From: an uncultured Phocaeicola sp. | GTDB lineage: Bacteria > Bacteroidota > Bacteroidia > Bacteroidales > Bacteroidaceae | DNA: 64,000 nt | Assembly (NCBI GenBank): GCA_944320845.1 | Contig: CALUJA010000002.1 | Coordinates: forward strand, 143,154 to 207,153 | Reading direction: 5' to 3' | Part shown: positions 18,445-27,495 of the stretch, piece after piece | Layout: every line of letters starts with the position of its first letter | How positions within the stretch are numbered: position 1 is the stretch's first letter | The notes under the pieces: generated by a model | What the model was told of the DNA's origin: nothing | What the model saw: only the letters and a program-made list of their open reading frames with translations | Databases searched by the model: none | Position numbers and translations under genes: made by a program

Positions 18445-19833
18445 ATGAAAACAATCTGTCTTTACTTTGAAATTCACCAGATAATACATTTGAAACGCTA
18501 TCGTTTCTTCGAAATAGGCACCGACCACTATTATTATGATGACTATGCAAACGAGCAAAGCATCAATGAAGTGGCCGAACGCTCTTACATTCCGGCCTTA
18601 AAGACTTTGATTGAAATGGCAAAGTCTAACGAAGGGGCCTTTAAGGTGGCTCTTTCCGTTTCCGGTGTGGCATTGGAGCAGCTTGAGATTTATGCTCCGG
18701 CCGTTATTGAACTGTTGCACGAGCTGAATGCAACGGGCTGCTGCGAGTTTATCTGCGAACCTTATTCTCATGGCTTGTCATCGCTGAAGAATGAAGACTG
18801 CTTCCGCGAGGAAGTAGAGGCTATGCGCAAAAAAGTGAAGGACTTTTTCGGGCAAGAGCCTAAGGTGTTCCGCAATTCCAGCTTGATTTACGACAATGAA
18901 ATAGGAGGAATCGTGGCCAGCATGGGATTCAAAGGAATGTTGGTAGAAGGTGCAAAACATGTATTGGGGTGGAAGAGTCCGCATTATCTGTATCATTGTG
19001 CCGAGAATCCGAACTTGAAACTTCTGATGCGCGACTTCAAATTGTCGGATGATATCAGTCTGCGTTTCTCTAATACGGAATGGAACGAATATCCGCTCTT
19101 TGCAGACACTTATACCAATTGGATTGCTTCATTGCCGGAAAACGAGCAAGTCATCAATATCTTTATGGAACTGTCTGCTTTGGGTATGGCTCAGCCGCTT
19201 TCTTCCAATATCCTGGAATTCTTGAAAGCGCTTCCGGCCTGCGCAAAACAGCGGGGAATCACTTTCTCTACGCCGACGGAAATCGTAACCAAGCTGAAAT
19301 CGGTGGATATGGTCGATGTTCCTTATCCGATGTCATGGTCGGACGAAGAGCGGGATATCAGCCCGTGGCTGGGAAACGTGATGCAGCGTGAGGCTTTCAA
19401 CAAGCTTTATAGTGTGGCTGAACGTGTATACCTGTGCAATGACCGTCGCATCAAGCAGGATTGGTATTATTTGCAGGCAAGCAACAACTTCCGTTTTATG
19501 ACTACCAAAGATACGGGAGTGGGCTTGAATCGTGGAATCTATGATTCTCCTTATGATGCGTTTACCAATTACATGAACATTCTGGGCGATTTCATCGGAC
19601 GCGTCAATGCCTTGTATCCGGTCGACATGGACGATGAAGAGTTGAACTCACTGTTGACTACAATCAAAAACCAGGAAAACGAACTGGTTCAGCTGACTGA
19701 TGAGGTGAAGAAACTTCAGGCTGAATTGAAGAAGGCGGAAGCTAATGCAGAACCGGCCCCCAAAAAGACGGCGGCCAGAAAGACGGCCTCTTCTGCCGCA
19801 AAGAAGACTGCTGCGAAGAAAGATGCGAAATGA
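18445..19833 (+). CDS. Glycoside hydrolase family 57 protein with a histone-like tail
   Basis: 462 aa, no signal peptide. The first 400 residues read as a GH57-type (beta/alpha)7 enzyme: MKTICLYFEIHQ at the start, FICEPYSHGLSSL, and GMLVEGAKHVLGW. I cannot assign the nucleophile and acid/base with certainty. Family members are alpha-amylases, branching enzymes or 4-alpha-glucanotransferases, fitting the glucan operon. After a short coiled coil (about 405-430, NQENELVQLTDEVKKLQAEL) the last ~25 residues are almost only Lys, Ala, Thr and Arg (KKTAARKTASSAAKKTAAKK), like a histone H1 tail. That tail is odd for a glycosidase. Confidence 0.85.
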   Translation: MKTICLYFEIHQIIHLKRYRFFEIGTDHYYYDDYANEQSINEVAERSYIPALKTLIEMAKSNEGAFKVALSVSGVALEQLEIYAPAVIELLHELNATGCCEFICEPYSHGLSSLKNEDCFREEVEAMRKKVKDFFGQEPKVFRNSSLIYDNEIGGIVASMGFKGMLVEGAKHVLGWKSPHYLYHCAENPNLKLLMRDFKLSDDISLRFSNTEWNEYPLFADTYTNWIASLPENEQVINIFMELSALGMAQPLSSNILEFLKALPACAKQRGITFSTPTEIVTKLKSVDMVDVPYPMSWSDEERDISPWLGNVMQREAFNKLYSVAERVYLCNDRRIKQDWYYLQASNNFRFMTTKDTGVGLNRGIYDSPYDAFTNYMNILGDFIGRVNALYPVDMDDEELNSLLTTIKNQENELVQLTDEVKKLQAELKKAEANAEPAPKKTAARKTASSAAKKTAAKKDAK

Positions 19834-19909
19834 CGCTTTTCTCTTTAAGGCCGTAGAAGGGGAAGAAAGAATTAGTCAGATTCTTGAACACACTATTGTC
19901 TGATGGTTT

Positions 19910-19940
19910 GAGCTCGGCATTGAGGCCGGGCTCATTCTTT
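19910..19940 (+). terminator. Probable terminator of the glucan operon
   Basis: 9-bp stem GAGCTCGGC/GCCGGGCTC (one G-T pair), 6-base loop, followed by a weak ATTCTTTAT tract. Confidence 0.6.
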
Positions 19941-19981
19941 ATATGCAGAAAAATGTATTGTTGCTGAAATGAAAAAATGAT

Positions 19982-22267
19982 ATGACAGGTATGAAAAAAT
20001 TGTTTGCTGCCGTCGGGATGTCTGCCGCACTGTTGTGCGGCTGTTCGCCGGTAAGTGAATCGGACGGGGAGATGAATCGTTTCATCTCTGAGTTGATGGA
20101 CAAAATGACGCTTCATGAGAAGCTGGGACAGCTGAACCTTCCGTCGGGAGGCGATTTGACCACGGGGCCGATTGTGGACAGCGACTTGGCGGAGATGATT
20201 CGCCGGGAGGAAATCGGAGGATATTTTAATGTAAAGGGCATTGATAAGATTAGGGAGTTGCAGCGCATAGCTGTAGAGGAGACCCGCTTGGGCATTCCGC
20301 TGGTGGTGGGTGCTGATATTATCCACGGTTACCAGACTATTTTTCCGATTCCGCTCGCATTGTCTTGCAGCTGGGATACGGCGGCGGTGCGACGGGCTGC
20401 CGAAATATCGGCCAAGGAAGGCAGTGCCAACGGCATTTCATGGACATTCAGTCCGATGGTGGATATATGTAAAGACGCCCGTTGGGGCAGGATAGCCGAG
20501 GGGAATGGCGAAGACCCCTATCTTGGCTCCGTGTTGGCGCGGGCGTATGTTCGGGGCTATCAGGGCGAAAACCTGCGTGAATCTGAAGTCAACATCATGG
20601 CTTGCCTGAAACATTTCGCCCTTTACGGAGCTTCCGAATCAGGCCGCGACTACAATCTGACCGACATGAGCCGTGTCCGGATGTTCAATGAATACTTTCC
20701 TCCTTATCGGGCCGCTGTCGAGGCAGGCGTGGGAACGGTGATGACATCCTTCAATACAGTCGACGGCATCCCGGCAACGGCCAATGAATGGCTGTTGGAA
20801 GATGTCTTGCGTGGGCAGTGGGGATTCGGAGGAATGGTTGTAACCGACTATAATTCGATAGGCGAAATGGCTGTTCATGGTGTGGCAGACCTGAAGAAGG
20901 CCGGCATAATGGCCATGAATGCCGGGACAGACATGGATATGGTATCGGGCAGTTTCCTTTATCCGATGGCAGAGGCCCTGTCTGAAGGCAGTGTATTGGA
21001 AGAACGTATCGATGAGGCGTGCCGCCGGGTATTGGAAATGAAGTACAAGCTTGGGCTTTTTGACAATCCTTACAAGTATTGCGACACACTTCGCGCTGCA
21101 AAAGATACGTATTCGGCTGAAAACCGTGCCGAAGCACGGCGCATCGCGGCCGAAACCTTCGTATTGCTGAAGAATGAAGGCAGGCTGCTTCCCTTGAAGC
21201 CGGGGAGCCGCATTGCTTTGATAGGGCCGATGGCGGATGCCCGCAATAATATGTGCGGCATGTGGAGCCCGACTTGCGACCCTTCGCAGCATCAGTCCTT
21301 GCTTGAAGGCATGCGTGCGGCAGTGGGAGATAAGGCCGAAATTCTTTATGCCAAGGGAAGCAATGTCTATTATGACGGGCAGACGGAAAAAGGTGCGGTG
21401 GGAATCCGCCCGTTAGAGCGGGGAGACGACAGGCAGCTGCTTGCCGAAGCGATGGCGGTTGCTGCACGTGCCGATGTTATTATAGCGGCGGTAGGAGAGT
21501 GTGCCGATATGACAGGAGAATCTGCATCGCGCACAGACATCCGTATACCGGATGCCCAGCGTGATTTGTTGCAGGCATTGGTGAAGACGGGAAAGCCCGT
21601 CGTACTGCTTCTCTTTACCGGAAGGCCGCTTGAACTGGCATGGGAATCGGAAAATGTACCGGCAATCTTGAATGTTTGGTTTGGTGGAAGCGAGACCGGA
21701 GCCGCTGTGGGCGATGTGTTGTTTGGGGAAACGGTGCCTTCCGGCAAGCTGACAACGACTTTTCCCCGCAGTGTAGGGCAGCTTCCTCTTTATTACGGCC
21801 AGGTGAATACCGGACGTCCTGACGGAGAGCCGGGCGTATTCAATCGTTATGTCAGCAATTATATCGACTGTCCCAATGACGGACTGTATCCTTTTGGTTA
21901 TGGCCTGAGTTATACGGCGTTTGAATACGGCGAGATGAAGCTTGATGCCGAAGTCTTGCCGCAGGGCGGGAGTATTACGGTAACGGTTCCGGTGAAGAAT
22001 GTTGGCGACTTCGACGGAGTTGAGACGGTGCAGCTTTACATTCGCGACCTTTATGCGGACATAGCCCGTCCGGTAAAAGAGCTGAAGGGCTTCCGCAGGA
22101 TATTCCTGCGAAAGGGCGAAAGTCGTGACGTTACCTTTACATTGACGGCCGATGACTTGAAATATTATAATGCCGATTTGGTTTATAAATACGATGCCGG
22201 AGACTTCCAGGTGATGGTAGGGCCCGACAGCCGGAATGTCCAGACCAAAACATTTATGGCGGAATAA
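19982..22267 (+). CDS. GH3 beta-glucosidase lipoprotein (BglX-like)
   Basis: 761 aa. Lipoprotein signal with lipobox LLCG-C (Cys21), so lipid-anchored in the periplasm or outer membrane. GH3 catalytic barrel: WTFSPMVDICKDARWGRIAE, CLKHFALYG, and the nucleophile motif GGMVVTDYNSIGE (Asp289). Then the (alpha/beta)6 sandwich (LLKNEGRLLPL, ALIGPMADARNNM, acid/base region AAVGECADMTGESASRTDI) and a fibronectin-III-like C-terminal domain. Hydrolyses beta-linked glucosides from oligosaccharides. A second ATG at 19991 gives an equally good signal. Not attached to a SusC/D locus here. Confidence 0.93.
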   Translation: MTGMKKLFAAVGMSAALLCGCSPVSESDGEMNRFISELMDKMTLHEKLGQLNLPSGGDLTTGPIVDSDLAEMIRREEIGGYFNVKGIDKIRELQRIAVEETRLGIPLVVGADIIHGYQTIFPIPLALSCSWDTAAVRRAAEISAKEGSANGISWTFSPMVDICKDARWGRIAEGNGEDPYLGSVLARAYVRGYQGENLRESEVNIMACLKHFALYGASESGRDYNLTDMSRVRMFNEYFPPYRAAVEAGVGTVMTSFNTVDGIPATANEWLLEDVLRGQWGFGGMVVTDYNSIGEMAVHGVADLKKAGIMAMNAGTDMDMVSGSFLYPMAEALSEGSVLEERIDEACRRVLEMKYKLGLFDNPYKYCDTLRAAKDTYSAENRAEARRIAAETFVLLKNEGRLLPLKPGSRIALIGPMADARNNMCGMWSPTCDPSQHQSLLEGMRAAVGDKAEILYAKGSNVYYDGQTEKGAVGIRPLERGDDRQLLAEAMAVAARADVIIAAVGECADMTGESASRTDIRIPDAQRDLLQALVKTGKPVVLLLFTGRPLELAWESENVPAILNVWFGGSETGAAVGDVLFGETVPSGKLTTTFPRSVGQLPLYYGQVNTGRPDGEPGVFNRYVSNYIDCPNDGLYPFGYGLSYTAFEYGEMKLDAEVLPQGGSITVTVPVKNVGDFDGVETVQLYIRDLYADIARPVKELKGFRRIFLRKGESRDVTFTLTADDLKYYNADLVYKYDAGDFQVMVGPDSRNVQTKTFMAE

Positions 22268-22293
22268 AGCCTGGATTCGGACAGGGGAAAAAG

Positions 22294-22341
22294 AAAGGCT
22301 GCCCATGAGAAAAACTTTTTTTCATGGGCAGCCTTTTTGTG
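22294..22341. terminator. Terminator between the GH3 and DUF4270 genes
   Basis: 15-bp stem (22294-22308 with 22322-22336) with an A/T loop; T-rich on both strands outside the stem, so it can serve both convergent genes. Confidence 0.88.
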
Positions 22342-22372
22342 TAATATCGTGAGAAAGTCAGCGCGTCTGCAT

Positions 22373-23845
22373 TTATTCTTCGTGTGGTCTCGTGTAGATG
22401 ACCGTCGCTTGAAGAGGATTGTCGTCGTTTCCCCTGAACAGGCGTGCAGAGTTCACCTCCAAATCGTGGGAGATGCCGATAATCTGCGCTTCGGTTGAAC
22501 TGTTCGTGCTTTCAGATTCTCTTTCAATCTGCACGGGAATCAGCAGCAGCTTGTCCCAGTCAGCCGGTCTTTCTTCGCTATTCCTTATTTCGCTGAATAT
22601 ATGACTGATTAGTCGGTTCAGTGAAGAAAAGGTATACGTGTTGCTGCTGCTGTTATAACTTGCCAGGAACGAGGTCTGGTTGTCCGCGTTCTGGTTGTTC
22701 TCGAAAAAGTCCTTGACCTCATTCTTTCTTATCAGCAGCAGATATTGCGGAGTCCCCATCTCCAGTTCCCTTTCCTTCCCTTCAATGGTGTCTTTGTATT
22801 TGGTGAATGAGAGCGAAACAGAGTTGAGCGTATCGGTGCTCAGTTCATCATAGATGTCTTGCAGGGGAAGCGTGACCTCTGTCCATAATCCGGCAGGGGT
22901 TTTCAGATAAGTTTCGTTGGAGTGTCCTGCACCGGTAAACTCTTCCAGCTTTTCATCATTCTGCAGGCGCGTGCGCATATAGATTTCTTTGGAGGCGGCA
23001 AATGCCGTGCTTCCTTCTACAATGGAGTCGTTTCCTTCCGAATCTTTCATCGTATATTCAAAGCGGGTGCGCAGCCAGATGTCTTGAATGTACAGTACAG
23101 AGCCTTCTCCGCTTGTGTTGTAAACGTAGAATCCGCTCAATACATTGTTGATAAAGCTGGCTCCGTCTTTAAAGTTTTCCGGATTTTCTTTGTATTTGTC
23201 AAAAATGTATTGGTTGAAATTCCCGCTCCCTATTTCCTGCGGCACGGTCTGGTTGCTCAAGTCAATTGTTATGTTTGGATAATATGTCAAATCTCCGTTG
23301 TCGTCTGTGGCATATCGTACGGAATCGCTTACCGAATTGTCATAGGCGGCATAATCTTTTTGGCCTATCACTTCCGGATAAACATAGTCCTCGGGCGTAT
23401 ATGTTGTATAGTAAATGTCCGGATGCTTGCCGTCGTCGATGATTCCCGTATCGTTTCTCAGCAGTTTCACCGATGCCTGCATCGGCGCTACCGAGTCTCC
23501 GTAGTAGCTGTGATAGTAGAGTTCGAGTGTGGTGCTTGTTATCTTTGTGAGTGTTTCCGGGTAAGCGAAGTCTTCCGGACAGTATACTTGCGTAATAAAG
23601 TCGGTTGTAAATTCTCCGAAGTCCTCGTCTGTGATTTTTCCCAAGTAGGCACTGCTCGTGCGTGAATATAGTCCTTCGGGTGCGATATCTTTCACCAATA
23701 CGGTTTTGGTATCTACATTGTAGGTTTTTGCATAGGCTTCGATTTCGTCTGCATCGGCCACAAAGTTTCCGATTCCCGTCGTACTGTCATCGCAGCTATA
23801 GAGAAAGGCGGCAAATCCTGCTGCTGCCAGGAACTTGAATTTCAT
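22373..23845 (-). CDS. DUF4270 family lipoprotein
   Basis: 490 aa. Signal MKFKFLAAAGFAAFLYS-C with lipobox Cys18, then DDSTTGIG. The mature protein is beta-rich, acidic, and has the DUF4270 pattern: early SRTSSAYLGKITDEDFGEFT and late strands with VIYTRPHEE at the end. Surface or periplasmic lipoprotein of Bacteroidota; no enzymatic motif, function unknown to me. It follows the glycogen-synthase-like gene by 17 bases on the same strand, so the two are co-transcribed. Confidence 0.85.
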   Translation of the reverse strand: MKFKFLAAAGFAAFLYSCDDSTTGIGNFVADADEIEAYAKTYNVDTKTVLVKDIAPEGLYSRTSSAYLGKITDEDFGEFTTDFITQVYCPEDFAYPETLTKITSTTLELYYHSYYGDSVAPMQASVKLLRNDTGIIDDGKHPDIYYTTYTPEDYVYPEVIGQKDYAAYDNSVSDSVRYATDDNGDLTYYPNITIDLSNQTVPQEIGSGNFNQYIFDKYKENPENFKDGASFINNVLSGFYVYNTSGEGSVLYIQDIWLRTRFEYTMKDSEGNDSIVEGSTAFAASKEIYMRTRLQNDEKLEEFTGAGHSNETYLKTPAGLWTEVTLPLQDIYDELSTDTLNSVSLSFTKYKDTIEGKERELEMGTPQYLLLIRKNEVKDFFENNQNADNQTSFLASYNSSSNTYTFSSLNRLISHIFSEIRNSEERPADWDKLLLIPVQIERESESTNSSTEAQIIGISHDLEVNSARLFRGNDDNPLQATVIYTRPHEE

Positions 23846-23862
23846 GTTGATTGTTTTTTGAA

Positions 23863-24687
23863 TTATTTATTTTCAGCGGCATCCCATACCTGGTCGTAAA
23901 AGGCATCGCATGCGTCGGCGTATGTATCGGCTGTCTGATAGTCAAGAACAGGGATATTCAGTTTGCGTGCGTAATCAGTTATGTTGGGATTGATGCTTTC
24001 GCTGTTTTGTATGATACCGTCTGAATAAGAAACTGCCAGTTTGCACAATTCCTCATAGTCTACCGGAGTCTTTATCATGCTGATATCTTCCGTTGTAATT
24101 TCTTTCAGCATAAGTTGTTGGGTGAAGTTTGGATTCAGAGTCGATTTGAACCCCTCATTGTATACAGAGAAAATCACTTTGGAGTCTCTGAATGACGGTT
24201 CTTCATAATACACCTTTTTTATATATAAGGGGACCATTGCGCTCATCCACCCGTGACAATGTATGATATCCGGACACCAGCGCAGTTTTTTCACTGTCTC
24301 CAACACGCCGCGTGCATAGAATATGGCACGTTCTCCATTGTCTTCATAATCATTTCCGTTTTCATCGGATGTCATCTGACGGTGGAGAAAATAATCATCA
24401 TTGTCAATAAAATAGACTTGCCGGCGGGCAGCCTGAATGGATGCCACTTTGATAATCAGCGGATGATCCGTGTCGTCGATGATTAGATTCATTCCTGAAA
24501 GACGGATTACTTCGTGCAATTGGTTGCGCCGTTCGTTGATATTTCCCCATTTGGGCATGAATGTCCTTATTTCTCTGCCTTTATCTTGTATGGCTTGAGG
24601 CAGATCCCGGCCGATGATTGCCTGCTCGCTTTCGGGTACATAAGGAGTGATTTCTTGTGTAATGAATAAAACTTTCTTCACGCTCAT
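23863..24687 (-). CDS. Half-length glycogen/starch-synthase-like protein (GT5 N-domain only)
   Basis: 274 aa, against about 480 for a full GT5 synthase. It matches only the N-terminal Rossmann domain: KKVLFITQEITPYVPESEQA at the start, then VYFIDNDDYF, GERAIFYARGVLE and PDIIHCHGWMSAMVPLY. The KxGGL motif that binds ADP-glucose is absent (ESEQAIIGRDLP is in its place) and no C-terminal nucleotide-binding domain or EX7E motif follows. It probably has no synthase activity alone; it could bind glucan or regulate. The C-terminus ends normally with a stop, with no sign of a frameshifted second half in the downstream 17 bases or the DUF4270 gene. Confidence 0.85.
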   Translation of the reverse strand: MSVKKVLFITQEITPYVPESEQAIIGRDLPQAIQDKGREIRTFMPKWGNINERRNQLHEVIRLSGMNLIIDDTDHPLIIKVASIQAARRQVYFIDNDDYFLHRQMTSDENGNDYEDNGERAIFYARGVLETVKKLRWCPDIIHCHGWMSAMVPLYIKKVYYEEPSFRDSKVIFSVYNEGFKSTLNPNFTQQLMLKEITTEDISMIKTPVDYEELCKLAVSYSDGIIQNSESINPNITDYARKLNIPVLDYQTADTYADACDAFYDQVWDAAENK

Positions 24688-24718
24688 TTTGAAACAATTA
24701 TTACTCTAAATCTGACTG

Positions 24719-24726
24719 CAAAGATA
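24719..24726 (-). promoter_or_regulatory. -7 promoter box for the GT5-like/DUF4270 operon
   Basis: TATCTTTG on the minus strand, 32 bases upstream of the ATG at 24687. Confidence 0.6.
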
Positions 24727-24887
24727 CAAAAAATGAATGAATTTGGGTGGTTATACGGATGATTTTAATGCTTATAGTATGTTAATAAGTCATGAACGGA
24801 CTGATTATGAGCATATATGTTCTTTGGTTTTCATGCTTTCCGGTGGCTGTCAAAAAATGGATAATCCCGATAAAATTTGAACGGGCG

Positions 24888-24921
24888 TTTGGTATTGTAC
24901 GGAAATAAATATTTAAATTTG
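24888..24921 (+). promoter_or_regulatory. Promoter of panC-panD
   Basis: TTTG at 24888 and TAAATTTG at 24914; the spacing of 26 fits the Bacteroides -33/-7 promoter. The start is about 40 bases downstream. Confidence 0.75.
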
Positions 24922-24962
24922 CAGCCGTTTAGAAACATTAGATGGTTAAAAGCCAAAGAATA

Positions 24963-25808
24963 ATGAAGTTAATTCAAACAGTAAAGGAGTTGCGTTCGGA
25001 GTTGGACGGACTTCGTAAAGCCGGAAAAACTATCGGATTGGTGCCGACTATGGGTGCTCTGCATGCCGGGCATGCTTCGTTGGTGAAACGTGCCGTGGCA
25101 GAAAATGATGTGGTAGTGGTCAGCGATTTCGTTAATCCCACTCAGTTTAATGATAAAAATGATCTTTTGAAATATCCGCGGACACTGGAAGCGGATTGCG
25201 CGCTGCTTGAGGCGTGTGGAGCGGCTTTTGTCTTTGCCCCTTCTGTAGAAGAAATGTATCCGGAGCCGGATACCCGACAGTTTAGCTATGCGCCGCTCGA
25301 CACGGTGATGGAGGGGAAATATCGTCCCGGACATTTCAATGGAGTTTGTCAGGTGGTGAGCAAGCTGTTTCTTATCGTTGAGCCGACAAGGGCTTATTTT
25401 GGAGAAAAAGATTTTCAGCAGCTGGCCGTTATCCGTGAAATGGTGCGCCGTTATCCTTTCCCTATCGAGATTGTGGGTTGTCCTATAGTCCGCGAGGTGG
25501 ACGGACTGGCATTGAGCAGCCGGAATACGCGCTTGAGCGCAGAACAGCGGGAGCAGGCCTTGCAGATATCACAGACTCTTTTCGCGAGTGTGGAATACAG
25601 CAAGACGCATACTGTGGCCGAAACCCGTTTGTATGTAGAGTCGCGCATCGCCCGGTCAGAAGGATTAAGGCTGGAATACTTTGAAATAGTGGACGGAAAT
25701 ACGCTCCAAACCGTGAACGGATGGGATGAAACGGAGTATATCGTGGGGTGCATTACCGTATTTTGCGGTGAAGTCCGCTTGATTGACAATATTAAATATA
25801 GAGGATAG
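24963..25808 (+). CDS. panC: Pantothenate synthetase
   Basis: 281 aa. Condenses pantoate and beta-alanine with [18 protein letters not shown] holds the HxGH nucleotidyl-transfer signature; [30 protein letters not shown] and the KMSKS-like SSRNTRLS are all present. The ATG at 24963 matches the usual MK(L)I start; an ATG seven codons upstream is less likely. Next to panD, so the beta-alanine donor and its user are made together. Confidence 0.96.
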   Translation: MKLIQTVKELRSELDGLRKAGKTIGLVPTMGALHAGHASLVKRAVAENDVVVVSDFVNPTQFNDKNDLLKYPRTLEADCALLEACGAAFVFAPSVEEMYPEPDTRQFSYAPLDTVMEGKYRPGHFNGVCQVVSKLFLIVEPTRAYFGEKDFQQLAVIREMVRRYPFPIEIVGCPIVREVDGLALSSRNTRLSAEQREQALQISQTLFASVEYSKTHTVAETRLYVESRIARSEGLRLEYFEIVDGNTLQTVNGWDETEYIVGCITVFCGEVRLIDNIKYRG

Positions 25809-25812
25809 CCGT

Positions 25813-26163
25813 ATGATGATAGAAGTATTGAAGTCGAAAATACACTGTGTGACCGTAACCGAAGCTAACTTGAACTATATGGGGAGCATCACTATTGACG
25901 AGGACTTGATGGAGGCTGCCAATATGATAGCGGGTGAAAAGGTGCAGATAGTGGACAATAATAACGGGGAGCGTTTCGAGACTTATATAATCAAAGGCGA
26001 GCGCGGGTCGGGCTGTATTTGTCTGAATGGCGCGGCAGCCCGCAAGGTGCAGGTAGGCGATGTGGTGATTATCATGTCATACGCACTGATGGACTTTGAG
26101 GAAGCCAAGCGTTTCAAGCCTTCTGTCGTGTTTCCCGATGCGGCGACCAACAGGCTTGTATAG
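25813..26163 (+). CDS. panD: Aspartate 1-decarboxylase
   Basis: 116 aa. Makes beta-alanine from aspartate. Pyruvoyl enzyme: self-cleavage site YMGSITID between Gly24 and Ser25, catalytic Lys9 in VLKSKIH, and [19 protein letters not shown] later. With the ATG at 25813 the cleavage point is at 24/25 as in the E. coli enzyme. 4 bases after panC, co-transcribed with it. Confidence 0.96.
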   Translation: MMIEVLKSKIHCVTVTEANLNYMGSITIDEDLMEAANMIAGEKVQIVDNNNGERFETYIIKGERGSGCICLNGAAARKVQVGDVVIIMSYALMDFEEAKRFKPSVVFPDAATNRLV

Positions 26164-26201
26164 GTTGTGCGGACGGTTTGCGTCTGTTGAAAGAACAAGG
26201 G

Positions 26202-26240
26202 TGGGAGCAAGGAAGTTTTTTCCTGTGCTCCCATTTTCGT
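26202..26240 (+). terminator. Terminator of panC-panD
   Basis: 8-bp stem TGGGAGCA/TGCTCCCA (26202-26209, 26226-26233) with an inner GGAA/TTCC pair, followed by TTTTCG. Confidence 0.8.
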
Positions 26241-26306
26241 TTGCATGGCATGACAATCCGGTTTTGCCGTAGCCGGAATGGATTTTCGCGCCGTGAAAAA
26301 ACGGCT

Positions 26307-27404
26307 TTAATCCTTGAAGTCAAATTCCAGCTGTATCCATTCGCTGCTGCGGGCAGGCGGAAAATCCTCTTCCTCTTTGGGATTTGAGATATAAAGCCCT
26401 ATCAGGCGGATGGGATGCTGTTCGTAGTCCACTTCCTTCAGCAGTCTTTTGGCAAGCGGAAGGATGTCGTCCAGCTTTTTAAGCTCTTTGGCGGAGCTTG
26501 CACTGCGCGTTATCTGGATAAAGTCGTTGAATTTGATTTTTAGGGTAAGGGTCATGCCGCTGAATCCCTTGGCCTTCATCCGTTCTGTCAGTTCGCAGGC
26601 CACATGATACAGTTCGATGATGACGGCGCTTTTCAGGCTGATGTCTTTTTCCAAAGTATGTTCGCAGCCGATTGACTTGCGTATGCGTGTCGGTTCAACC
26701 GGCCTGTCGTCGATTCCCCTTGCAAAATCGTAATAGATGCTCCCGGCCTTTCCGAATTGCCGTATAAGCATATCCCTCGTACACTCCCGCAAAGTCCTTC
26801 CGTTGTAAATGCCAAGCCGGTGCATCTTCTTGGCGGTAACGGGGCCGACTCCCCAGAAAGATTCGATGGGAAGGCGGTCGATGAACTCTTGTGCCTGGTC
26901 GGGATGGATGGTGCATAGGCCGTCGGGCTTGCGATAGTCGGAGGCTATCTTGGCGAGGAACTTGTTGTAGGATACGCCGGCAGAGGCAATCAGGTCGAGT
27001 TCCTTGCGGATACGGCATTTTATCTCGCGCGCAATGTCGACGGCAAGCTCGATTCCCTTCTTGTTGACGGTGACATCCAGAAAGGCTTCATCCAATGAAA
27101 TCGGTTCGATGATATCGGTATAGTCGTGGAATATGCCGTGAATCTGCCGCGAAACCTCTTTGTAAGTCTCCATTCTTCCCTCGATGAAAATAAGTTTTGG
27201 ACAGAGCTTGATGGCTTTTTGTGACGGCATGGCCGAGCGTATCCCGAATTTCCGGGCTTCGTAGCTTGCGGCGGCCACCACTCCGCGCCTTTCGGCATGC
27301 CCCACGGCAACGGGCTTTCCCTTCAGTTCAGGGTTGTCACGCTGCTCTACCGAAGCATAAAAAGCATCCATGTCGATGTGGATAATTTTGCGAAACCTAT
27401 TCAT
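26307..27404 (-). CDS. dinB: DNA polymerase IV (Y-family)
   Basis: 365 aa. Translesion polymerase. HIDMDAFYASVEQRDNP carries the first metal Asp, and PISLDEAFLDVT the catalytic DE pair. Helix-hairpin-helix at FWGVGPVTAKKMHRLGI, little-finger domain afterwards. The very C-terminus WIQLEFDFKD contains a QLxFDF-like sliding-clamp-binding motif. The ATG at 27404 (MNRFRKIIHIDMD) fits the family; the upstream extension lies over a -7 box. No SOS operator is evident by eye. Confidence 0.95.
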   Translation of the reverse strand: MNRFRKIIHIDMDAFYASVEQRDNPELKGKPVAVGHAERRGVVAAASYEARKFGIRSAMPSQKAIKLCPKLIFIEGRMETYKEVSRQIHGIFHDYTDIIEPISLDEAFLDVTVNKKGIELAVDIAREIKCRIRKELDLIASAGVSYNKFLAKIASDYRKPDGLCTIHPDQAQEFIDRLPIESFWGVGPVTAKKMHRLGIYNGRTLRECTRDMLIRQFGKAGSIYYDFARGIDDRPVEPTRIRKSIGCEHTLEKDISLKSAVIIELYHVACELTERMKAKGFSGMTLTLKIKFNDFIQITRSASSAKELKKLDDILPLAKRLLKEVDYEQHPIRLIGLYISNPKEEEDFPPARSSEWIQLEFDFKD

Positions 27405-27422
27405 AAAACAGAAACCTCCCTG

Positions 27423-27430
27423 CAAATTTA
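27423..27430 (-). promoter_or_regulatory. -7 promoter box for dinB
   Basis: TAAATTTG on the minus strand, 19 bases upstream of the ATG at 27404. Confidence 0.55.
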
Positions 27431-27440
27431 ATGAAACTTT

Positions 27441-27472
27441 CTTGGGCTATCCTAAAATCCTTTGTACTTTTG
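27441..27472 (+). promoter_or_regulatory. Promoter of the sua5-clc-fmt operon
   Basis: TACTTTTG at 27465 with CTTG (3 of 4 matches) 24 bases upstream. It is back-to-back with the dinB promoter. Confidence 0.6.
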
Positions 27473-27495
27473 TTCCTGATTATATAAAAGAAAAG

